This document shows, piece by piece, positions 10,249 to 22,154 of a stretch of 64,000 bases of DNA. Every line of letters begins with the position of its first letter. Position 1 is the first letter of the stretch. A model generated the notes under the pieces. It saw only the letters and a program-made list of their open reading frames with translations, searched no databases and was not told where the DNA came from. The translations under genes and the position numbers were made by a program. This stretch comes from Agarivorans sp. TSD2052 (GTDB lineage Bacteria > Pseudomonadota > Gammaproteobacteria > Enterobacterales > Celerinatantimonadaceae). The DNA lies in assembly GCF_023238625.1 (NCBI RefSeq), contig NZ_CP096670.1:2832501-2896500 (forward strand). The letters are read 5' to 3'.

Positions 10249-13200
10249 TTAATTAAATTCTAGGGTGACTTGCTGTTGTCCCAACAATTGGGTCAACGCC
10301 TCTATTAAATCTTCACTTGGCGTAATTCGCCAATCTGTACCTAAGCTTAACATGCCACTGGCATGATCGCCTTCATAACTTATCGTCACTGGACAGGTAC
10401 CGGCACGATATGGCTCTATAACCTTATAAAATCGTTGCCAAAATAATTCGTCAAGCTGGTCTCGACACATATTCAAGCGTAGCTTCTTTAACCAACGTTC
10501 ACGCGCTGTCGATAAGTCCATAACCTCTCGAGCAGTCATTTTAATGCCTCCAGAGAAATCATCAACGCTGACCTGCCCTTGAATGACCAACATGCGATCT
10601 TTTTCAAGTAGTTCTTGGTAAGTATCAAAGGCTTCACTAAAAAACATGATATCTAGACGGGCACTTCTATCATCCAATTGGATAATACCCATCTTAGCAC
10701 CCCGCTTAGTCATCATTACGCGGGTAGACAATACTAAACCAGCTACGGTAGAGGTAGTGTCCCGACCAGTTGGGCGAATATCTACTAAGCGGCCCGTTGT
10801 ATAATGACGAAACTCTTTTAAATAGCGGTTTACTGGGTGACCCGTTAAATATAGGCCTAGCGTTTCTTTCTCTCCCTCTAGCCAGACTTTTTCAGTCCAT
10901 TTGTCTTGTTCAACAAAACTTGGCCGAGTGTCATCCTCTACTGACAATACGCCAAATAAGTCTTCTTGCCCACGAGCCGAAGCTTGAGCCTGCTGAGAGG
11001 CTGCTTGCATGGCTGAAGGTAAAGTAGCCATCAGTGCAGCTCGGTGAGGCCCCAACTTATCCATAGCGCCAGCCATGATGAGCTTTTCGATCACTCGGCG
11101 ATTGATTTTTTTAAGATCTAAACGACAGCAAAAATCAAACAAATCGATAAATGGGCCAGATTTTCTTGCCGCTAAAATAGCGTCAATAGGCCCCTCTCCG
11201 ACGCCTTTGATGGCACCAATACCGTAAACAATTTCTTCATCAGAATTCACCGAGAACTTGAACAAACCTGCGTTAACATCAGGCGGAACAAGCTTCAACT
11301 TCATGTTGCTACATTCGTCAACCAAGGTAACAATCTTATCGGTGTTATCCATATCGGCAGACATTACCGCAGCCATAAAGTACGCAGGGTAATGAGTCTT
11401 CATCCACAGCGTTTGATAAGATACTAATGCATAGGCGGCTGAGTGGGATTTGTTAAAACCGTAGCCTGCAAACTTTTCAACTAAATCAAAAATCTTCATA
11501 GCCAACTCACCGTCGACATTATTTTTGATAGCACCTTCTTCAAATACCGCACGCTGCTTGGCCATTTCTTCAGGTTTCTTCTTACCCATTGCGCGGCGTA
11601 ACATGTCTGCACCGCCAAGAGTATAACCCGCTAGGACCTGAGCAATTTGCATCACTTGCTCTTGATACAGAATGATCCCGTAAGTAGGTTCAAGAATAGG
11701 CTGTAGGCTATCGTGTTGCCATTTTTCATCTGGGTAAGACACCGCCTCGCGGCCGTGCTTACGTTCAATAAAGTTATCTACCATACCTGATTGCAAAGGA
11801 CCTGGACGGAACAAAGCAACTAATGCAATCATGTCTTCAAAACAATCTGGCTTAAGCCGCTTGATCAGATCTTTCATGCCGCGCGATTCCAGCTGGAATA
11901 CAGCGGTGGTTTTACAATCTTGTAATAGCCTGAAAGATTTTTGATCGGTGGTTGAAATAGCCGCAATATCAACCGGCGGTTCACCTTTGGCCGCAAGCAC
12001 CGGATTTAACATATCCAGTGCCCATTGGATAATGGTTAAGGTACGTAAGCCAAGGAAGTCGAACTTAACAAGACCGGCGTACTCCACATCATTTTTATCA
12101 AACTGAGTAACAGGGTTTTTACCCTCTGCATCACAATACAAGGGGGCAAAGTCAGTAATAGTAGTGGGCGATATAACCACCCCTCCCGCGTGTTTACCTG
12201 CATTACGGGTAACCCCTTCAAGTATCCTAGCCATATCGATCAGTTCGCGAACTTCTTGATCACTATCGTAAAGCTCAGGTAATCGCGGTTCGGCCTCAAA
12301 GGCTTTTTCCAAGGTCATGCCTGGATCAGGAGGGATCAATTTTGATATACGGTCAACAAAACCATAAGGCTGCCCAAGCACCCTACCCACATCCCGAACC
12401 ACCGCTTTAGCGGCCATGGTACCAAAAGTGATGATTTGTGATACCGCATCGCGACCATACAGCTCTGCGACGTGGTCAATCACCTCGTCTCGGCGATCCA
12501 TGCAAAAGTCGACGTCGAAATCGGGCATGGAAACCCGCTCGGGGTTCAAAAAGCGTTCAAACAGTAAGTCGTATTCAAGCGGATCGAGGTCTGTAATTTT
12601 TTGTGCATACGCCACCAACGACCCTGCACCCGAGCCGCGACCGGGCCCCACCGGAATATTATTATCTTTACTCCACTGAATAAATTCCATTACGATCAGG
12701 AAGTACCCAGGGAACCCCATTTGGTTGATAACATCTAGCTCAATTTGTAGACGTTCATCATATTCAGGTCGTCGCTTCGCGCGCTCTTCGGGATCAGGAA
12801 ATAGAAACTCCAAACGCTCTTCTAGGCCATCCCAGGATACCTTACAAAAAAACTCTTCAATTGGCAGCCCATCTGTGGGGAAGTCGGGTAAGAAGTATTC
12901 TCCCAAGCGAACGGTAACATTACACCGCTTGGCAATTTCTACTGAGTTTTGTAACGCTTCAGGGATATCTGCAAACAAGTTCTGCATTTCTTGTTCGCTA
13001 CGTAAGTATTGCTGAGCACTATATTTTTTAGGCCTGCGATTGTCATCCATGCCAAAACCATCATGAATAGCCACTCTCACTTCATGAGGTTGAAATTGGT
13101 CTTCTTCCAAAAAGACGACTTCATTAGTCGCGACAACAGGGAGTTGTTGCTGAGCAGCTAGTTCAACTGCCATATGTAAATAATTTTCTTCGTCAGGGCG

Positions 13201-13734
13201 ACCGGTGCGTATCAATTCCAAAAAATAATTATCGGCGAAATACTGTTGATAAAAGCGTAGGCAGCGTTCAACTAATACTGCATTTCCCTTGAGTAAAGCT
13301 TTACCTACATCACCATGGCGCGCGCCGGATAATACGATCACCCCTTCGGCATGTTCGCTTAACCACTGCTTATCAATAACCGGTCTACCTTGCAGCTGGC
13401 CCCGTAAGTATGCGCGTGATATCAGCATAGTTATATTTTGATAGCCTTGATTATCAACGGCTAACAGGGTTAAACGAAAGTGGTCATCAGCAAACTCTTC
13501 AGACTTGACGAAGAAGTCACAGCCAATAATCGGTTTTATACCTCGGTTATGCGCTTCGCCATAAAACTTTACTAAACCACAAAAGTTAGTCTGATCGGTG
13601 AGAGCAATAGCAGGCATATTCAGCTCTGCGGCTTTGGCAATAATAGGTTTAACTTTCTTCAGACCATCGATCATTGAAAAGTCCGAATGAACCCTTAAAT
13701 GGATAAACGCAGGAGATTGAGAAGGCTCTGACAA
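10249..13734 (-). CDS. dnaE: DNA polymerase III alpha subunit
   Basis: Catalytic subunit of the replicative polymerase. The 1161 residues cover an N-terminal PHP domain ([13 protein letters not shown] near residue 12), the family C polymerase core with catalytic aspartates in PDFDVDF (Asp405, Asp407), a helix-hairpin-helix region and an OB-fold domain towards the C-terminus. The start is a TTG. It is well supported by an AGGAGA ribosome site seven bases upstream and by the conserved MSEP N-terminus. The gene follows rnhB by two bases, so translation is probably coupled. Confidence 0.98.
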   Translation of the reverse strand: MSEPSQSPAFIHLRVHSDFSMIDGLKKVKPIIAKAAELNMPAIALTDQTNFCGLVKFYGEAHNRGIKPIIGCDFFVKSEEFADDHFRLTLLAVDNQGYQNITMLISRAYLRGQLQGRPVIDKQWLSEHAEGVIVLSGARHGDVGKALLKGNAVLVERCLRFYQQYFADNYFLELIRTGRPDEENYLHMAVELAAQQQLPVVATNEVVFLEEDQFQPHEVRVAIHDGFGMDDNRRPKKYSAQQYLRSEQEMQNLFADIPEALQNSVEIAKRCNVTVRLGEYFLPDFPTDGLPIEEFFCKVSWDGLEERLEFLFPDPEERAKRRPEYDERLQIELDVINQMGFPGYFLIVMEFIQWSKDNNIPVGPGRGSGAGSLVAYAQKITDLDPLEYDLLFERFLNPERVSMPDFDVDFCMDRRDEVIDHVAELYGRDAVSQIITFGTMAAKAVVRDVGRVLGQPYGFVDRISKLIPPDPGMTLEKAFEAEPRLPELYDSDQEVRELIDMARILEGVTRNAGKHAGGVVISPTTITDFAPLYCDAEGKNPVTQFDKNDVEYAGLVKFDFLGLRTLTIIQWALDMLNPVLAAKGEPPVDIAAISTTDQKSFRLLQDCKTTAVFQLESRGMKDLIKRLKPDCFEDMIALVALFRPGPLQSGMVDNFIERKHGREAVSYPDEKWQHDSLQPILEPTYGIILYQEQVMQIAQVLAGYTLGGADMLRRAMGKKKPEEMAKQRAVFEEGAIKNNVDGELAMKIFDLVEKFAGYGFNKSHSAAYALVSYQTLWMKTHYPAYFMAAVMSADMDNTDKIVTLVDECSNMKLKLVPPDVNAGLFKFSVNSDEEIVYGIGAIKGVGEGPIDAILAARKSGPFIDLFDFCCRLDLKKINRRVIEKLIMAGAMDKLGPHRAALMATLPSAMQAASQQAQASARGQEDLFGVLSVEDDTRPSFVEQDKWTEKVWLEGEKETLGLYLTGHPVNRYLKEFRHYTTGRLVDIRPTGRDTTSTVAGLVLSTRVMMTKRGAKMGIIQLDDRSARLDIMFFSEAFDTYQELLEKDRMLVIQGQVSVDDFSGGIKMTAREVMDLSTARERWLKKLRLNMCRDQLDELFWQRFYKVIEPYRAGTCPVTISYEGDHASGMLSLGTDWRITPSEDLIEALTQLLGQQQVTLEFN

Positions 13735-13736
13735 AG

Positions 13737-14333
13737 TTAAAGTTCTCCTAAAACACGTTGAACCGGTTTAAAGCTACGGCGATGCTCGGCGATAGGCCCA
13801 TGCTTAGCTAACATTTCTAAATGCACTGCGGTTGGATAACCTTTATGTTTCGCAAATTGGTAAGCGGGGTGACGACGGTCAAGCTCTGTCATTTCCTGGT
13901 CACGGGCAACTTTAGCGATAATTGAGGCGGCACTTATCTCAGCGACCAAGCCATCGCCTTTGACTATAGCTTGACAAGGTATCGATAAGCTTGGCTCACG
14001 ATTGCCATCAATCAGAGCGAAGTCTGGAACAATACTTAATGCTTCGACAGCCCGAGACATTGCCAGCATGGTGGCATGCAATATATTTAATTGATCAATC
14101 TCTTGCGGATTGGCTCGGCCCAGCGCCCAACACAATGCATTGCTCTTAATTTGTTCGGCTAAAACAATACGTTTTTTCTCCGAAAGCTTTTTAGAGTCGT
14201 TCAAACCACTAATGGGTTTATTGGGGTCCAATATTACCGCGGCGGTAACTACATCGCCCACCAGTGGACCACGACCGACTTCATCAACACCAGCAAATAA
14301 ACAAAAACCAGAGGGGTAGATAAACTGTGTCAT
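13737..14333 (-). CDS. rnhB: Ribonuclease HII
   Basis: Removes ribonucleotides from DNA and cleaves RNA in RNA-DNA hybrids. The conserved DEVGRGPL motif lies near the N-terminus (Asp17, Glu18), and the further catalytic aspartate is in ALIDGN. I chose the ATG at 14333 because GGAG lies seven bases before it; a TTG at 14345 overlaps that ribosome site. That gives 198 residues, the usual size. It sits between lpxB and dnaE in the classic gammaproteobacterial order. Confidence 0.96.
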   Translation of the reverse strand: MTQFIYPSGFCLFAGVDEVGRGPLVGDVVTAAVILDPNKPISGLNDSKKLSEKKRIVLAEQIKSNALCWALGRANPQEIDQLNILHATMLAMSRAVEALSIVPDFALIDGNREPSLSIPCQAIVKGDGLVAEISAASIIAKVARDQEMTELDRRHPAYQFAKHKGYPTAVHLEMLAKHGPIAEHRRSFKPVQRVLGEL

Positions 14334-14372
14334 CACTAACTCCAATGAAGGACAAATATGACTAGTGAATAA

Positions 14373-15515
14373 CTAGCTATTTATTACATCGATAACAGCC
14401 TGAGCGGCCTTTTGGTCAGCATTACAACGGATCTGCTGATGCAAGTGAGAGAACTGTTCGAGCAACTTGCTGTTGTCACTTCTCAGCAGGCGACTAATTT
14501 CAGCTACAATATTATCGCTAGTACAATCTTCTTGTACATACTCTTTAACAATCATCTCATCAGCCAATAAATTGGGTAACGCGGCAAACTTAGCGTTCAC
14601 GATCATTTTGGCGATACGATATGTAAGCGGCTTGAAGCGGTATGCAACAACCATCGGACGTTTTACTAACATTGCCTCGAGAGTTGCAGTGCCAGAAGCA
14701 AGTAAAATAGCGTCGGCGGCGGTCATCACTGCCCGAGCATGTCCATCTACGATTTTTATATCCAGCTCAGGTGCATGCTCTTGAATTAAAGCCTCAAATT
14801 GTTCTCGGCGGCGTTGATTAACCAGTGGCGCCACTAATTGTAAACCGGGAAAACGCTTAACTAACTGCCTTGCAGACTCTAAAAATACAGGGCTTAATAA
14901 GCCTACTTCCGCGTGTCGGCTGCCAGGAAGAATCGCCAATACTTTTTGCTTGGTATTTAAGCCCAGCAGTTCGATGGCTGGCAATTGTGGATTAACCATC
15001 GGTACTTGATCTGCCAAAGTATGACCCACAAATTCACAAGGAACCTCAAAGCGATCATAGAAGGCCTTTTCAAAAGGCAAAAAGACCAATATTTTGTTGC
15101 AGCCTTCTTTAATTTTGAACACCCGCTTTTGCTTCCAAGCCCACACTGAAGGGCTAACATAATGGACTGTTTTGATCCCATTAGCATGCAACTTATGCTC
15201 AACCCCCAAGTTGAAGTCAGGAGCATCGATACCAATATAAACATCAGGAGGGGAATTCAAGTAGTGTTGTAGGATCTGCTTGCGTATCTTGAGGATCCTT
15301 GGCAACCGGCCTAATACTTCAACTAAGCCCATTACCGAAAGCTCTTCCATATCGAACAACGCTTCACAGCCTTGCTCTTGCATCAAAGGGCCTGCAATAC
15401 CTGAAAACCGAGCGTTCGGATAGTGTTGTTTAAGAGCGGTGATTAAACCTGCACCTAAAATATCGCCGGAGACTTCCCCGGCGACGATGGCAATATGCAA
15501 ATTGGCTTGCACCAT
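14373..15515 (-). CDS. lpxB: Lipid-A-disaccharide synthase
   Basis: Glycosyltransferase (GT19) that joins lipid X and UDP-2,3-diacylglucosamine to make the lipid A disaccharide at the inner membrane. The 380 residues start with the family motif IVAGEVSGD near residue 10 and include PSVWAWK and the LPGSRHAEV donor-binding segment. Its start overlaps the lpxA stop by one base (TAATG arrangement), so translation is coupled. The standard lpxD-fabZ-lpxA-lpxB order is kept. Confidence 0.98.
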   Translation of the reverse strand: MVQANLHIAIVAGEVSGDILGAGLITALKQHYPNARFSGIAGPLMQEQGCEALFDMEELSVMGLVEVLGRLPRILKIRKQILQHYLNSPPDVYIGIDAPDFNLGVEHKLHANGIKTVHYVSPSVWAWKQKRVFKIKEGCNKILVFLPFEKAFYDRFEVPCEFVGHTLADQVPMVNPQLPAIELLGLNTKQKVLAILPGSRHAEVGLLSPVFLESARQLVKRFPGLQLVAPLVNQRRREQFEALIQEHAPELDIKIVDGHARAVMTAADAILLASGTATLEAMLVKRPMVVAYRFKPLTYRIAKMIVNAKFAALPNLLADEMIVKEYVQEDCTSDNIVAEISRLLRSDNSKLLEQFSHLHQQIRCNADQKAAQAVIDVINS

Positions 15516-16303
15516 TAGCGAACAATACCCCTACCATTCTCTTTCAAAAAGTCAGCGAATAATTTAACTTCAGGAAACTGCTCAGCTGACAACTCAATTT
15601 GAGTCAAGGCCTCATCCAAGGTGTTACCACTGCGATATAGAGTCTTGTAAGCTTGACGAATCGCCTTAATCGCATCTTTACTAAAACCCCGGCGTAACAA
15701 GCCTTCGGTGTTAACAGCAACCGGACGAGCGTAGTTACCCACTGCCATCACATAAGGGGGGACATCTTTATTAACCGCTGCACAGCCGCCGATAAAGGCA
15801 TAAGAACCGACTTTACCGAACTGATGAATAGCCGCTTGACCACCAAAGATAACATTATCTCCAATAGTAACGTGGCCTGCTAAAGTAGCATTATTAGCAA
15901 AAATACAACCGTTACCCACTACACAGTCATGAGCTACATGAGCGTTAATCATAAATAAACAGTTACTGCCTATTTTGGTTACGCTGTTATCTTGAGCGGT
16001 TCCACGATGAATGGTTACGCTTTCTCGGATAGTGTTGTTATCGCCAATTTCCAAATAGGTTTCTTCGCCAGCATATTTTAGATCCTGACAATCCTCACCC
16101 ACCGACGCAAACTGATAGATGCGATTATTGTTGCCAATTTTAGAGTGACCTTTAATAACGACATGTGAAGCAATTTGACAATTTTCACCTATTTGAACTT
16201 CACCGCGAATAATAGTAAAAGCGCCCACGGTAGTGTTGGCACCAATGCAGACATTACCTTCAATGATCGCTGTGGGGTGTATACTAGCCGAGCTATCAAT
16301 CAT
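15515..16303 (-). CDS. lpxA: UDP-N-acetylglucosamine O-acyltransferase
   Basis: First step of lipid A synthesis: transfers a hydroxyacyl chain from acyl-ACP to UDP-GlcNAc. I set the start at the ATG at 16303 rather than the GTG at 16315. It gives 262 residues beginning [14 protein letters not shown], which matches the E. coli protein in length and sequence, and it has an AGGTGG ribosome site eight bases upstream. Left-handed beta-helix hexapeptides fill residues 1-190, with the catalytic-type histidine in the NAHVAHDC segment and a helical C-terminal domain. It follows fabZ directly. Confidence 0.98.
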   Translation of the reverse strand: MIDSSASIHPTAIIEGNVCIGANTTVGAFTIIRGEVQIGENCQIASHVVIKGHSKIGNNNRIYQFASVGEDCQDLKYAGEETYLEIGDNNTIRESVTIHRGTAQDNSVTKIGSNCLFMINAHVAHDCVVGNGCIFANNATLAGHVTIGDNVIFGGQAAIHQFGKVGSYAFIGGCAAVNKDVPPYVMAVGNYARPVAVNTEGLLRRGFSKDAIKAIRQAYKTLYRSGNTLDEALTQIELSAEQFPEVKLFADFLKENGRGIVR

Positions 16304-16315
16304 AACGTTTTCCAC

Positions 16316-16771
16316 CTACTTATAGGCTCTGCGGGCGCACATAATTTCGGCACTACAGACTATTTCATCTTCTACTTTGGCAACACAGTTGAACTTGCCA
16401 ACCCCGCGACGATCTCGCAATAATTCTACCTCTAGGTGTAAAACATCACCTGGACCTACTGGTTTCTTAAAGCGCGCATTATCAATACCCGCAAAAAAAT
16501 ACAATTCATTCTCGCTAGGTTTAGTGGTTGATTTAAATGCCAAAATACCGGTACATTGCGCCAAAGCTTCCAGAATGAGAACACCAGGAAATACCGGTTG
16601 TTGTGGAAAGTGCCCAGTAAAAAAAGGTTCGTTAAAGGTCACGTTTTTTACCGCATGTAAGGTTTTGCCTATTTCAAAATCTAGTACACGGTCAACTAAT
16701 AGGAACGGGTACCTATGTGGCAACAATTCCATAATATCTTGAATTTCTAAGCGATTAAGTTCTTTAGTCAA
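16316..16771 (-). CDS. fabZ: 3-hydroxyacyl-[acyl-carrier-protein] dehydratase FabZ
   Basis: Hot-dog-fold dehydratase of fatty-acid elongation, also shaping the hydroxyacyl-ACP pool that LpxA uses. The 151 residues contain [14 protein letters not shown] and the catalytic region [20 protein letters not shown] (active-site His and Glu). The start is a TTG with AGGA upstream; the next ATG would remove the conserved N-terminus. It lies between lpxD (14-base gap) and lpxA, which compete for the same hydroxyacyl-ACP. Confidence 0.97.
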   Translation of the reverse strand: MTKELNRLEIQDIMELLPHRYPFLLVDRVLDFEIGKTLHAVKNVTFNEPFFTGHFPQQPVFPGVLILEALAQCTGILAFKSTTKPSENELYFFAGIDNARFKKPVGPGDVLHLEVELLRDRRGVGKFNCVAKVEDEIVCSAEIMCARRAYK

Positions 16772-16785
16772 AATGTGTTCCTAGG

Positions 16786-17811
16786 TTAATCCTGATCGGA
16801 GCTTTTATTTCGCTCCAAGCTAACAATTCTTTTGTGCATCTCATCAATTTGAGAGAGCCGAGCCATGGATTTACGCCACTTTCGATTGGCTTGTATCGGC
16901 ATACCCGATGAGAACACCCCTGCCTCAGTGATAGATTTAGTCACCATTGAGTTGCCCGTTAGAGTGACCTGATCGCAGATACTAATATGCCCATTGATAG
17001 CCACGCCACCGCCAATTATGCAGTAACGTCCTATTTTAGTACTTCCGGCAATACCTGTTGTCCCAGCGATGGCTGTACCACCGCCAATAGTTACGTTGTG
17101 AGCAATGTGTACCTGATTATCAATGATCACATTTGACTCTATAACTGTATTATCTAAGGCACCGCGGTCTATTGACACTGATGCGCCTATTTCGACATTA
17201 TCGCCGATAATCACCGAGCCAACTTGAGGGATTTTTATCCACTGGCCCTGCTTATTAGCATAGCCAAAACCATCACAACCAATCACGGTATTACTTTGTA
17301 TTAAACAACGAGCACCAATTTCTACCCGGTGATAAATGCTGCAATTAGCCCAAAGTTTAGTGCTGTCGCCAATAACGGCTTGTTTACCAATGAAACAACC
17401 TGCACCTATTTGAACCCCATCACCTAGCTTAACACCATCTTCGATTACCGCATTGGGGCCAATAGCGACACCACTACCTAGAACAACGTCTTTACCGATA
17501 ACGGCGCTATCAGCGATGCCATTAGCACAACGAGGTGTTGTATCTAACAATTGCGCTAACAAAGCATAGCTGACATAAGGGTCTTCGCTAATTAGCACAT
17601 TACCACTAAAAAGCGCCGCGTCCGCTTTGTTTAAAATCAGTGCGCTAGCCTTACAAGCCGCTAACAAAGGCTTGTATTTAGCATTGGTTAAAAAGCTAAT
17701 TTCCTGATCAGCAGCGTGTTCAAACGGAGCGATACGTTTAATCGTTTGCTCAGTGTCACCTTTAATAGTAAGGCCAAGTTGCTCTGCAATTTGGCCAAGA
17801 CTTAAAGACAT
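16786..17811 (-). CDS. lpxD: UDP-3-O-acylglucosamine N-acyltransferase
   Basis: Third step of lipid A synthesis: N-acylation of UDP-3-O-acylglucosamine. The 341 residues have a uridine-binding N-terminal domain (about 1-100), a long left-handed beta-helix of hexapeptide repeats (about 100-290; catalytic-type histidine in HIAHNVTIGG) and a C-terminal helix. It sits two bases after skp, in the normal order bamA-skp-lpxD-fabZ. Confidence 0.98.
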   Translation of the reverse strand: MSLSLGQIAEQLGLTIKGDTEQTIKRIAPFEHAADQEISFLTNAKYKPLLAACKASALILNKADAALFSGNVLISEDPYVSYALLAQLLDTTPRCANGIADSAVIGKDVVLGSGVAIGPNAVIEDGVKLGDGVQIGAGCFIGKQAVIGDSTKLWANCSIYHRVEIGARCLIQSNTVIGCDGFGYANKQGQWIKIPQVGSVIIGDNVEIGASVSIDRGALDNTVIESNVIIDNQVHIAHNVTIGGGTAIAGTTGIAGSTKIGRYCIIGGGVAINGHISICDQVTLTGNSMVTKSITEAGVFSSGMPIQANRKWRKSMARLSQIDEMHKRIVSLERNKSSDQD

Positions 17812-17813
17812 AA

Positions 17814-18323
17814 TTACTTACTCTTACTAACTTGTTGAACCACTAACTTAGTAATATCGAGAGCCTCTGATGCATAAGCCGTAGCGTCTAAAGGTAATAC
17901 TAAATCGTAGCCTTGAGATTTAGATACTTCAACCACAGCGTCCTGAACTTTAACCATCAATTTCTGCTGTTCTTCAGCACCACGGCGACGTTGATCTTCT
18001 TCTAAGTTTTTACGCTTTAACTTGTACTCAGCTTGCATAGTCTCGAGCTGACGGGTTATTTTGGTCACTTCTTGTTGACCAAGCAACTCACCATCTTTTT
18101 CACGTTTGTCGAACAAACGTTGCATTTCAGCTTCCAAACCACGCACTTCTTGGACTCTCACTTCAAATTCATCTTTCAGGGTTTTCTGTAAAGTATCGCG
18201 TTGTGGTAGTTGCTGAAAAACTTCAGCAATATTAATAACAGCAATTTTAGTCTCAGCTAATACAGCAAAGCTCGGTGCCATAATGGTTGCAGCTAGGGCA
18301 ACAGAAGCAATTAGTTTTTTCAA
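17814..18323 (-). CDS. skp: Periplasmic chaperone Skp/OmpH
   Basis: Holds unfolded outer-membrane proteins in the periplasm on their way to the BAM complex. The 169-residue product has a signal peptide (KKLIASVALAATIMAPSFA, cleavage near residue 22-24) followed by a charged, helical region typical of the Skp trimer's tentacles and a short C-terminal strand. The start is a TTG with GGAG upstream. It lies 22 bases after bamA, the client receptor it serves. Confidence 0.95.
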   Translation of the reverse strand: MKKLIASVALAATIMAPSFAVLAETKIAVINIAEVFQQLPQRDTLQKTLKDEFEVRVQEVRGLEAEMQRLFDKREKDGELLGQQEVTKITRQLETMQAEYKLKRKNLEEDQRRRGAEEQQKLMVKVQDAVVEVSKSQGYDLVLPLDATAYASEALDITKLVVQQVSKSK

Positions 18324-18345
18324 AAGTTTTCTCCTAAATCAAGAA

Positions 18346-20775
18346 TTAAAATGTTTGGCCAATATTGAATGAGAAAGTCTCGGAACGATCTCCTTCGTAG
18401 CTTTTTATTGGTTTAGCAAATGAGAACACCAGTGGACCCATTGGCGAAAGCCATTGAATAGCAACCCCCACTGATACTCGAATCCTATCTGGGGAAGAAT
18501 AATCCCCGAAACGGTCACAACGGCTGATACATTGCATTTGGTTATATTGTTCAAAATCAAACTCGGTATCCCATACTGTACCGAAATCTACGAATGCAGT
18601 TGTACGGACCTGTCGAATATACGCTTCATCTAAAAACGGAGTGGGGAAAATAAGCTCGGCGCTGCCCACCGCTAAGGCGTTACCACCTACAGAGTCATCT
18701 GATGCCGTCACATAAGAACTACCGTTAGCATCAACAATATAAAGAGCTCGAGGTCCTACGGTGTTAGAACGGAAGCCGCGTAACGTTGAATAGCCACCGG
18801 CATAGAAATTCTCAAAAAACGGCAAGATTTGATCATTGCCCTCAATTTGTCCGTAACCATTACCATAACCCAACTTACCACGAACAGTAAAAGCCCAATC
18901 ATGGTTAGTGGTAATAGGGAAGAAATGGCGGGTGTCAAAACTCATTTTAAAATACTGTACATCCGACCCCGGTACGGTAATTTTTGTATCGAATTTTTGC
19001 GAAGAACCCGCCGTTGGCATCGAGCCATTGTTTAACGAGTTTCTCGTCCAACCAAACGTGGTATCTAAGGACTGAAAAGTTAATGAGCCATCGTCATTAC
19101 GGTGTGGTGAGTAAATATCCCAAAATTGCTGAATTTGTGCGTAAGCATTTAATTGAGAAATCTTATTTTGTTCTAAACCTAGACTTGCGCTTAAACGGTT
19201 ATATTCATTGACTGGAAAACCTAGCGTGCCACGTAGGCCAATGGTTTCGTTGTTATAATCAACAATATCTGCCTTTGAGGCTTCAAAATCCGTGTAATAA
19301 AAACGTCCACCAAAACTGACGCCATCTTTAGTGAAATAAGGGTCGTTAAAATTCACATCAAAGTTTTTAGAGTATTTGTTGGTACTAACGTTAATACCGG
19401 CCCGATTGCCCGAGCCTAAAAAGTTATCTTGCTGTACCCCTGCCGATAAACTTAAGCCAGACTCTGTACCAAAGCCAACCCCTGCATTAAACGAGCCTGA
19501 AGGTTGCTCTTTTACCACAAAATTTATGTCTACTTGGTCTTGCGACCCCGGTATTTTGACGGTCTCGACATCGACGGTTTCAAAAAAGCCAAGTCGACTT
19601 AAACGAGAGCGAGACTGCTCGACCAAGCGACTGGATAACCAAGTGCCTTCCATTTGGCGCATTTCTCGGCGCAACACTTCATCTTTGGTAATGGTATTAC
19701 CGCTTACATTGATTCTTCGAACATACACACGACTACCAGGATCAACGTTAACATTTAGAACCACCGTTTTGTCTTCATCATTAATCACGGGGAACACACT
19801 AACTTGCGGGTACGCATAACCGTAGCGACCTAGAAACTTGGAAAGAATTTCTTCTGTCTTGGTCACTTCGGCGCCACTGTAAACATCGCCAGACTTAATA
19901 CTGACAAGCCCATTCAGCTCTGCACTCTTATCGAGTAAGTTGCCCGCTAACTCAACTTTTTCCACGCGATAAATGTCGCCTTCGTCAACATTGATTGTAA
20001 TGTAGATGCCTTTTTTATCTGGCGTTAGCGCTACCTGAGTTGAATCGACTTTAAAGCGAATATAACCACGATCATAATAAAAGCTATTGATGGTCTCTAA
20101 GTCGCCCGCTAGTTTTTGCTTTTGATACTTCTGATCGGCTAATACATTCCACCATGGGGCACGATCGGTGAGGGTCATACGTTTAATTAACTCACCAGAC
20201 GAAAACTGTTGATTACCAATAACATTTATCTGTTGAATTTCGGCTGATAGACCTTCTTGGAAGTTAAACTTTAAATCGACTCGATTACGCGGTAACGGTG
20301 TGACAATCGATGTCACTCGTGCGCTATATTTACCCACACTGTAATAAAAATCTTCTAAGCTTTTTTCAATGTTTCGTAGATTAGTCTTGTCTAACGGCTC
20401 ACCTATTTTAATCCCTGAGGAGCGCAGCGACTCTTCAAGTTGCTCGGTTTTAATATCCTTATTGCCTGAATACTCGATACTGCTTACCGTGGGTCGTTCA
20501 AGAACTTTAAACACCAAGGCATCTCCATCACGGTACACTTGAACATCTTCGAAGTTGCCACTTTTGTACAAACGTTTGATGCTGGTGCTAATTTGGCCGC
20601 TGTCTACATCATCTCCCACTCGAAGCGGGATCTGTAATAATGCTGCACCCAGAGAAACTCTTTGTAGGCCCTCGATACGAATATCAGCCACAGTGAACGC
20701 TGTTTTACTTTCAGCAAAAGAAGACCCTGCGAGACAAGCCAGAAAAAGTCCAACTACCAACTGCATTTTGAACAT
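18346..20775 (-). CDS. bamA: Outer membrane protein assembly factor BamA
   Basis: Central component of the BAM complex that folds beta-barrel proteins into the outer membrane. The 809 residues have a signal peptide (to about residue 21), five POTRA domains (about 25-425) and a C-terminal 16-strand Omp85 barrel. The barrel contains the conserved loop motif [10 protein letters not shown] (VRGF-like) and ends in Phe, the usual barrel signature. It follows rseP by 26 bases, as in E. coli. Confidence 0.98.
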   Translation of the reverse strand: MFKMQLVVGLFLACLAGSSFAESKTAFTVADIRIEGLQRVSLGAALLQIPLRVGDDVDSGQISTSIKRLYKSGNFEDVQVYRDGDALVFKVLERPTVSSIEYSGNKDIKTEQLEESLRSSGIKIGEPLDKTNLRNIEKSLEDFYYSVGKYSARVTSIVTPLPRNRVDLKFNFQEGLSAEIQQINVIGNQQFSSGELIKRMTLTDRAPWWNVLADQKYQKQKLAGDLETINSFYYDRGYIRFKVDSTQVALTPDKKGIYITINVDEGDIYRVEKVELAGNLLDKSAELNGLVSIKSGDVYSGAEVTKTEEILSKFLGRYGYAYPQVSVFPVINDEDKTVVLNVNVDPGSRVYVRRINVSGNTITKDEVLRREMRQMEGTWLSSRLVEQSRSRLSRLGFFETVDVETVKIPGSQDQVDINFVVKEQPSGSFNAGVGFGTESGLSLSAGVQQDNFLGSGNRAGINVSTNKYSKNFDVNFNDPYFTKDGVSFGGRFYYTDFEASKADIVDYNNETIGLRGTLGFPVNEYNRLSASLGLEQNKISQLNAYAQIQQFWDIYSPHRNDDGSLTFQSLDTTFGWTRNSLNNGSMPTAGSSQKFDTKITVPGSDVQYFKMSFDTRHFFPITTNHDWAFTVRGKLGYGNGYGQIEGNDQILPFFENFYAGGYSTLRGFRSNTVGPRALYIVDANGSSYVTASDDSVGGNALAVGSAELIFPTPFLDEAYIRQVRTTAFVDFGTVWDTEFDFEQYNQMQCISRCDRFGDYSSPDRIRVSVGVAIQWLSPMGPLVFSFAKPIKSYEGDRSETFSFNIGQTF

Positions 20776-20801
20776 AAGAAAATAAAACGTCCTATTAATT
20801 G

Positions 20802-22154
20802 TTATAAGCGCATAAAGTCATTAAATACGGCTAATGTCATTAGAGCCATAACTAATACTGCACCAATCCTAAATCCTATCTCTTGCACTCGCTCTGAGAC
20901 AGGTTTGCCCGTTACTGCTTCAACAGCAAAAAAGACTAAATGACCACCGTCTAAGACCGGCAATGGAAATAAGTTTATAATGCCCAAATTAATACTAACT
21001 AACGCGATAAAGCCTAAAAAATAGACTAAGCCATAATCGGCTGTTGCACCTGCGCCTTTAGCGATGGATATTGGACCGCTAAGGTTATCTAAAGAAACTA
21101 CCCCTGTCACCAATTTACCTATCATAGAAACAGTCAATTTGCTTAAATGCCAAGTTCGTTCTAATGATTTGCCTATAGATTCAACAATGCCGTAGTGTAA
21201 ATCGATTCTATATTCTTCAGGGTACTCGGCAATTTCAGGTGCAAGGCCAACATAACCACTGGCATGACCTTGATAAACCCTAGATTCTGGAACCAATGTC
21301 AAACGCTGAGTTTGACCATCTCTTAAGACTTCTATTTCCATATCTTGCTCAGGTTTAGCCTGCACAACATCGACAAAGTCTTGCCATTGGTTGAGTGTGT
21401 TCCCATCTACAGCCAATAAACGGTCGCCTTTTTGTAAACCGGCGATGTCTGCCGGCTTACCATCAACCACCTGTGACACAGTGAGTGAAACTGCGGGTGA
21501 AAATGGCCTTAATCCTAAACTTAAAATCGGGCTTTGCTGCTCGCTATCTAACTGCCAGTCGCGGGTATCTAGTTTGACGGTGGATAACAAAGAGGTTTGC
21601 GCATCTTTCACCGTCATTTCAATAGAGTCACTACCTAACTGACTCACTAGGACGAAGTTTACACTTTCCCAATCTAAGGTTCTTTCACCGGCAATTTCGA
21701 TTATTTCTTGACCTGCCACTAAACCACTTTGGCTAGCGACAGTTGATGGCGCCATTTCCCCTAAAACAGGTTTAACCGCTGGGACACCAATCACAAACAT
21801 CAGCCAAAAAGCCATTATTGCCAATAGAAAGTTAGCCATCGGGCCTGCAGCGACTACTGCACTTCGCTGGCTTAAGCTTTTGTTATTAAATGCTTGAGCG
21901 CGCAACTCTGGGGCCACTTGAGCGACTCGCTCGTCGAGCATTTTTACGTACCCCCCCAAAGGGATTAACGCGACTACATACTCGGTGCCGTCTTTTGCAG
22001 TTTTACGCCATAACGCTTTACCAAAACCAATAGAAAATCGTTCAACTTTTACACCACACCGTCTGGCTACCCAAAAATGACCAAACTCGTGGACAGTCAC
22101 TAAGATGCCCAAAGCAATAACAAAAAATGTGGTATTCCAAATGATTTCGTTCAT
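20802..22154 (-). CDS. rseP: Site-2 protease RseP
   Basis: Intramembrane zinc metalloprotease that cuts RseA after DegS and so releases sigma E; it also clears remnant signal peptides. The zinc motif HEFGH lies at residues 22-26 in the first membrane segment, and the third zinc ligand is in the LDGG motif ([13 protein letters not shown]). Two PDZ domains lie between membrane segments (about 115-205 and 205-290). The 450 residues match E. coli. The ATG overlaps the dxr stop (ATGA), so translation is coupled. Confidence 0.98.
   Translation of the reverse strand: MNEIIWNTTFFVIALGILVTVHEFGHFWVARRCGVKVERFSIGFGKALWRKTAKDGTEYVVALIPLGGYVKMLDERVAQVAPELRAQAFNNKSLSQRSAVVAAGPMANFLLAIMAFWLMFVIGVPAVKPVLGEMAPSTVASQSGLVAGQEIIEIAGERTLDWESVNFVLVSQLGSDSIEMTVKDAQTSLLSTVKLDTRDWQLDSEQQSPILSLGLRPFSPAVSLTVSQVVDGKPADIAGLQKGDRLLAVDGNTLNQWQDFVDVVQAKPEQDMEIEVLRDGQTQRLTLVPESRVYQGHASGYVGLAPEIAEYPEEYRIDLHYGIVESIGKSLERTWHLSKLTVSMIGKLVTGVVSLDNLSGPISIAKGAGATADYGLVYFLGFIALVSINLGIINLFPLPVLDGGHLVFFAVEAVTGKPVSERVQEIGFRIGAVLVMALMTLAVFNDFMRL

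Noticed and set aside
19376-19819. 147-codon plus-strand ORF inside bamA
   Set aside because: Fully antisense to bamA and low-complexity (Thr/Ser/Pro-rich), with no ribosome site; a frame shadow.
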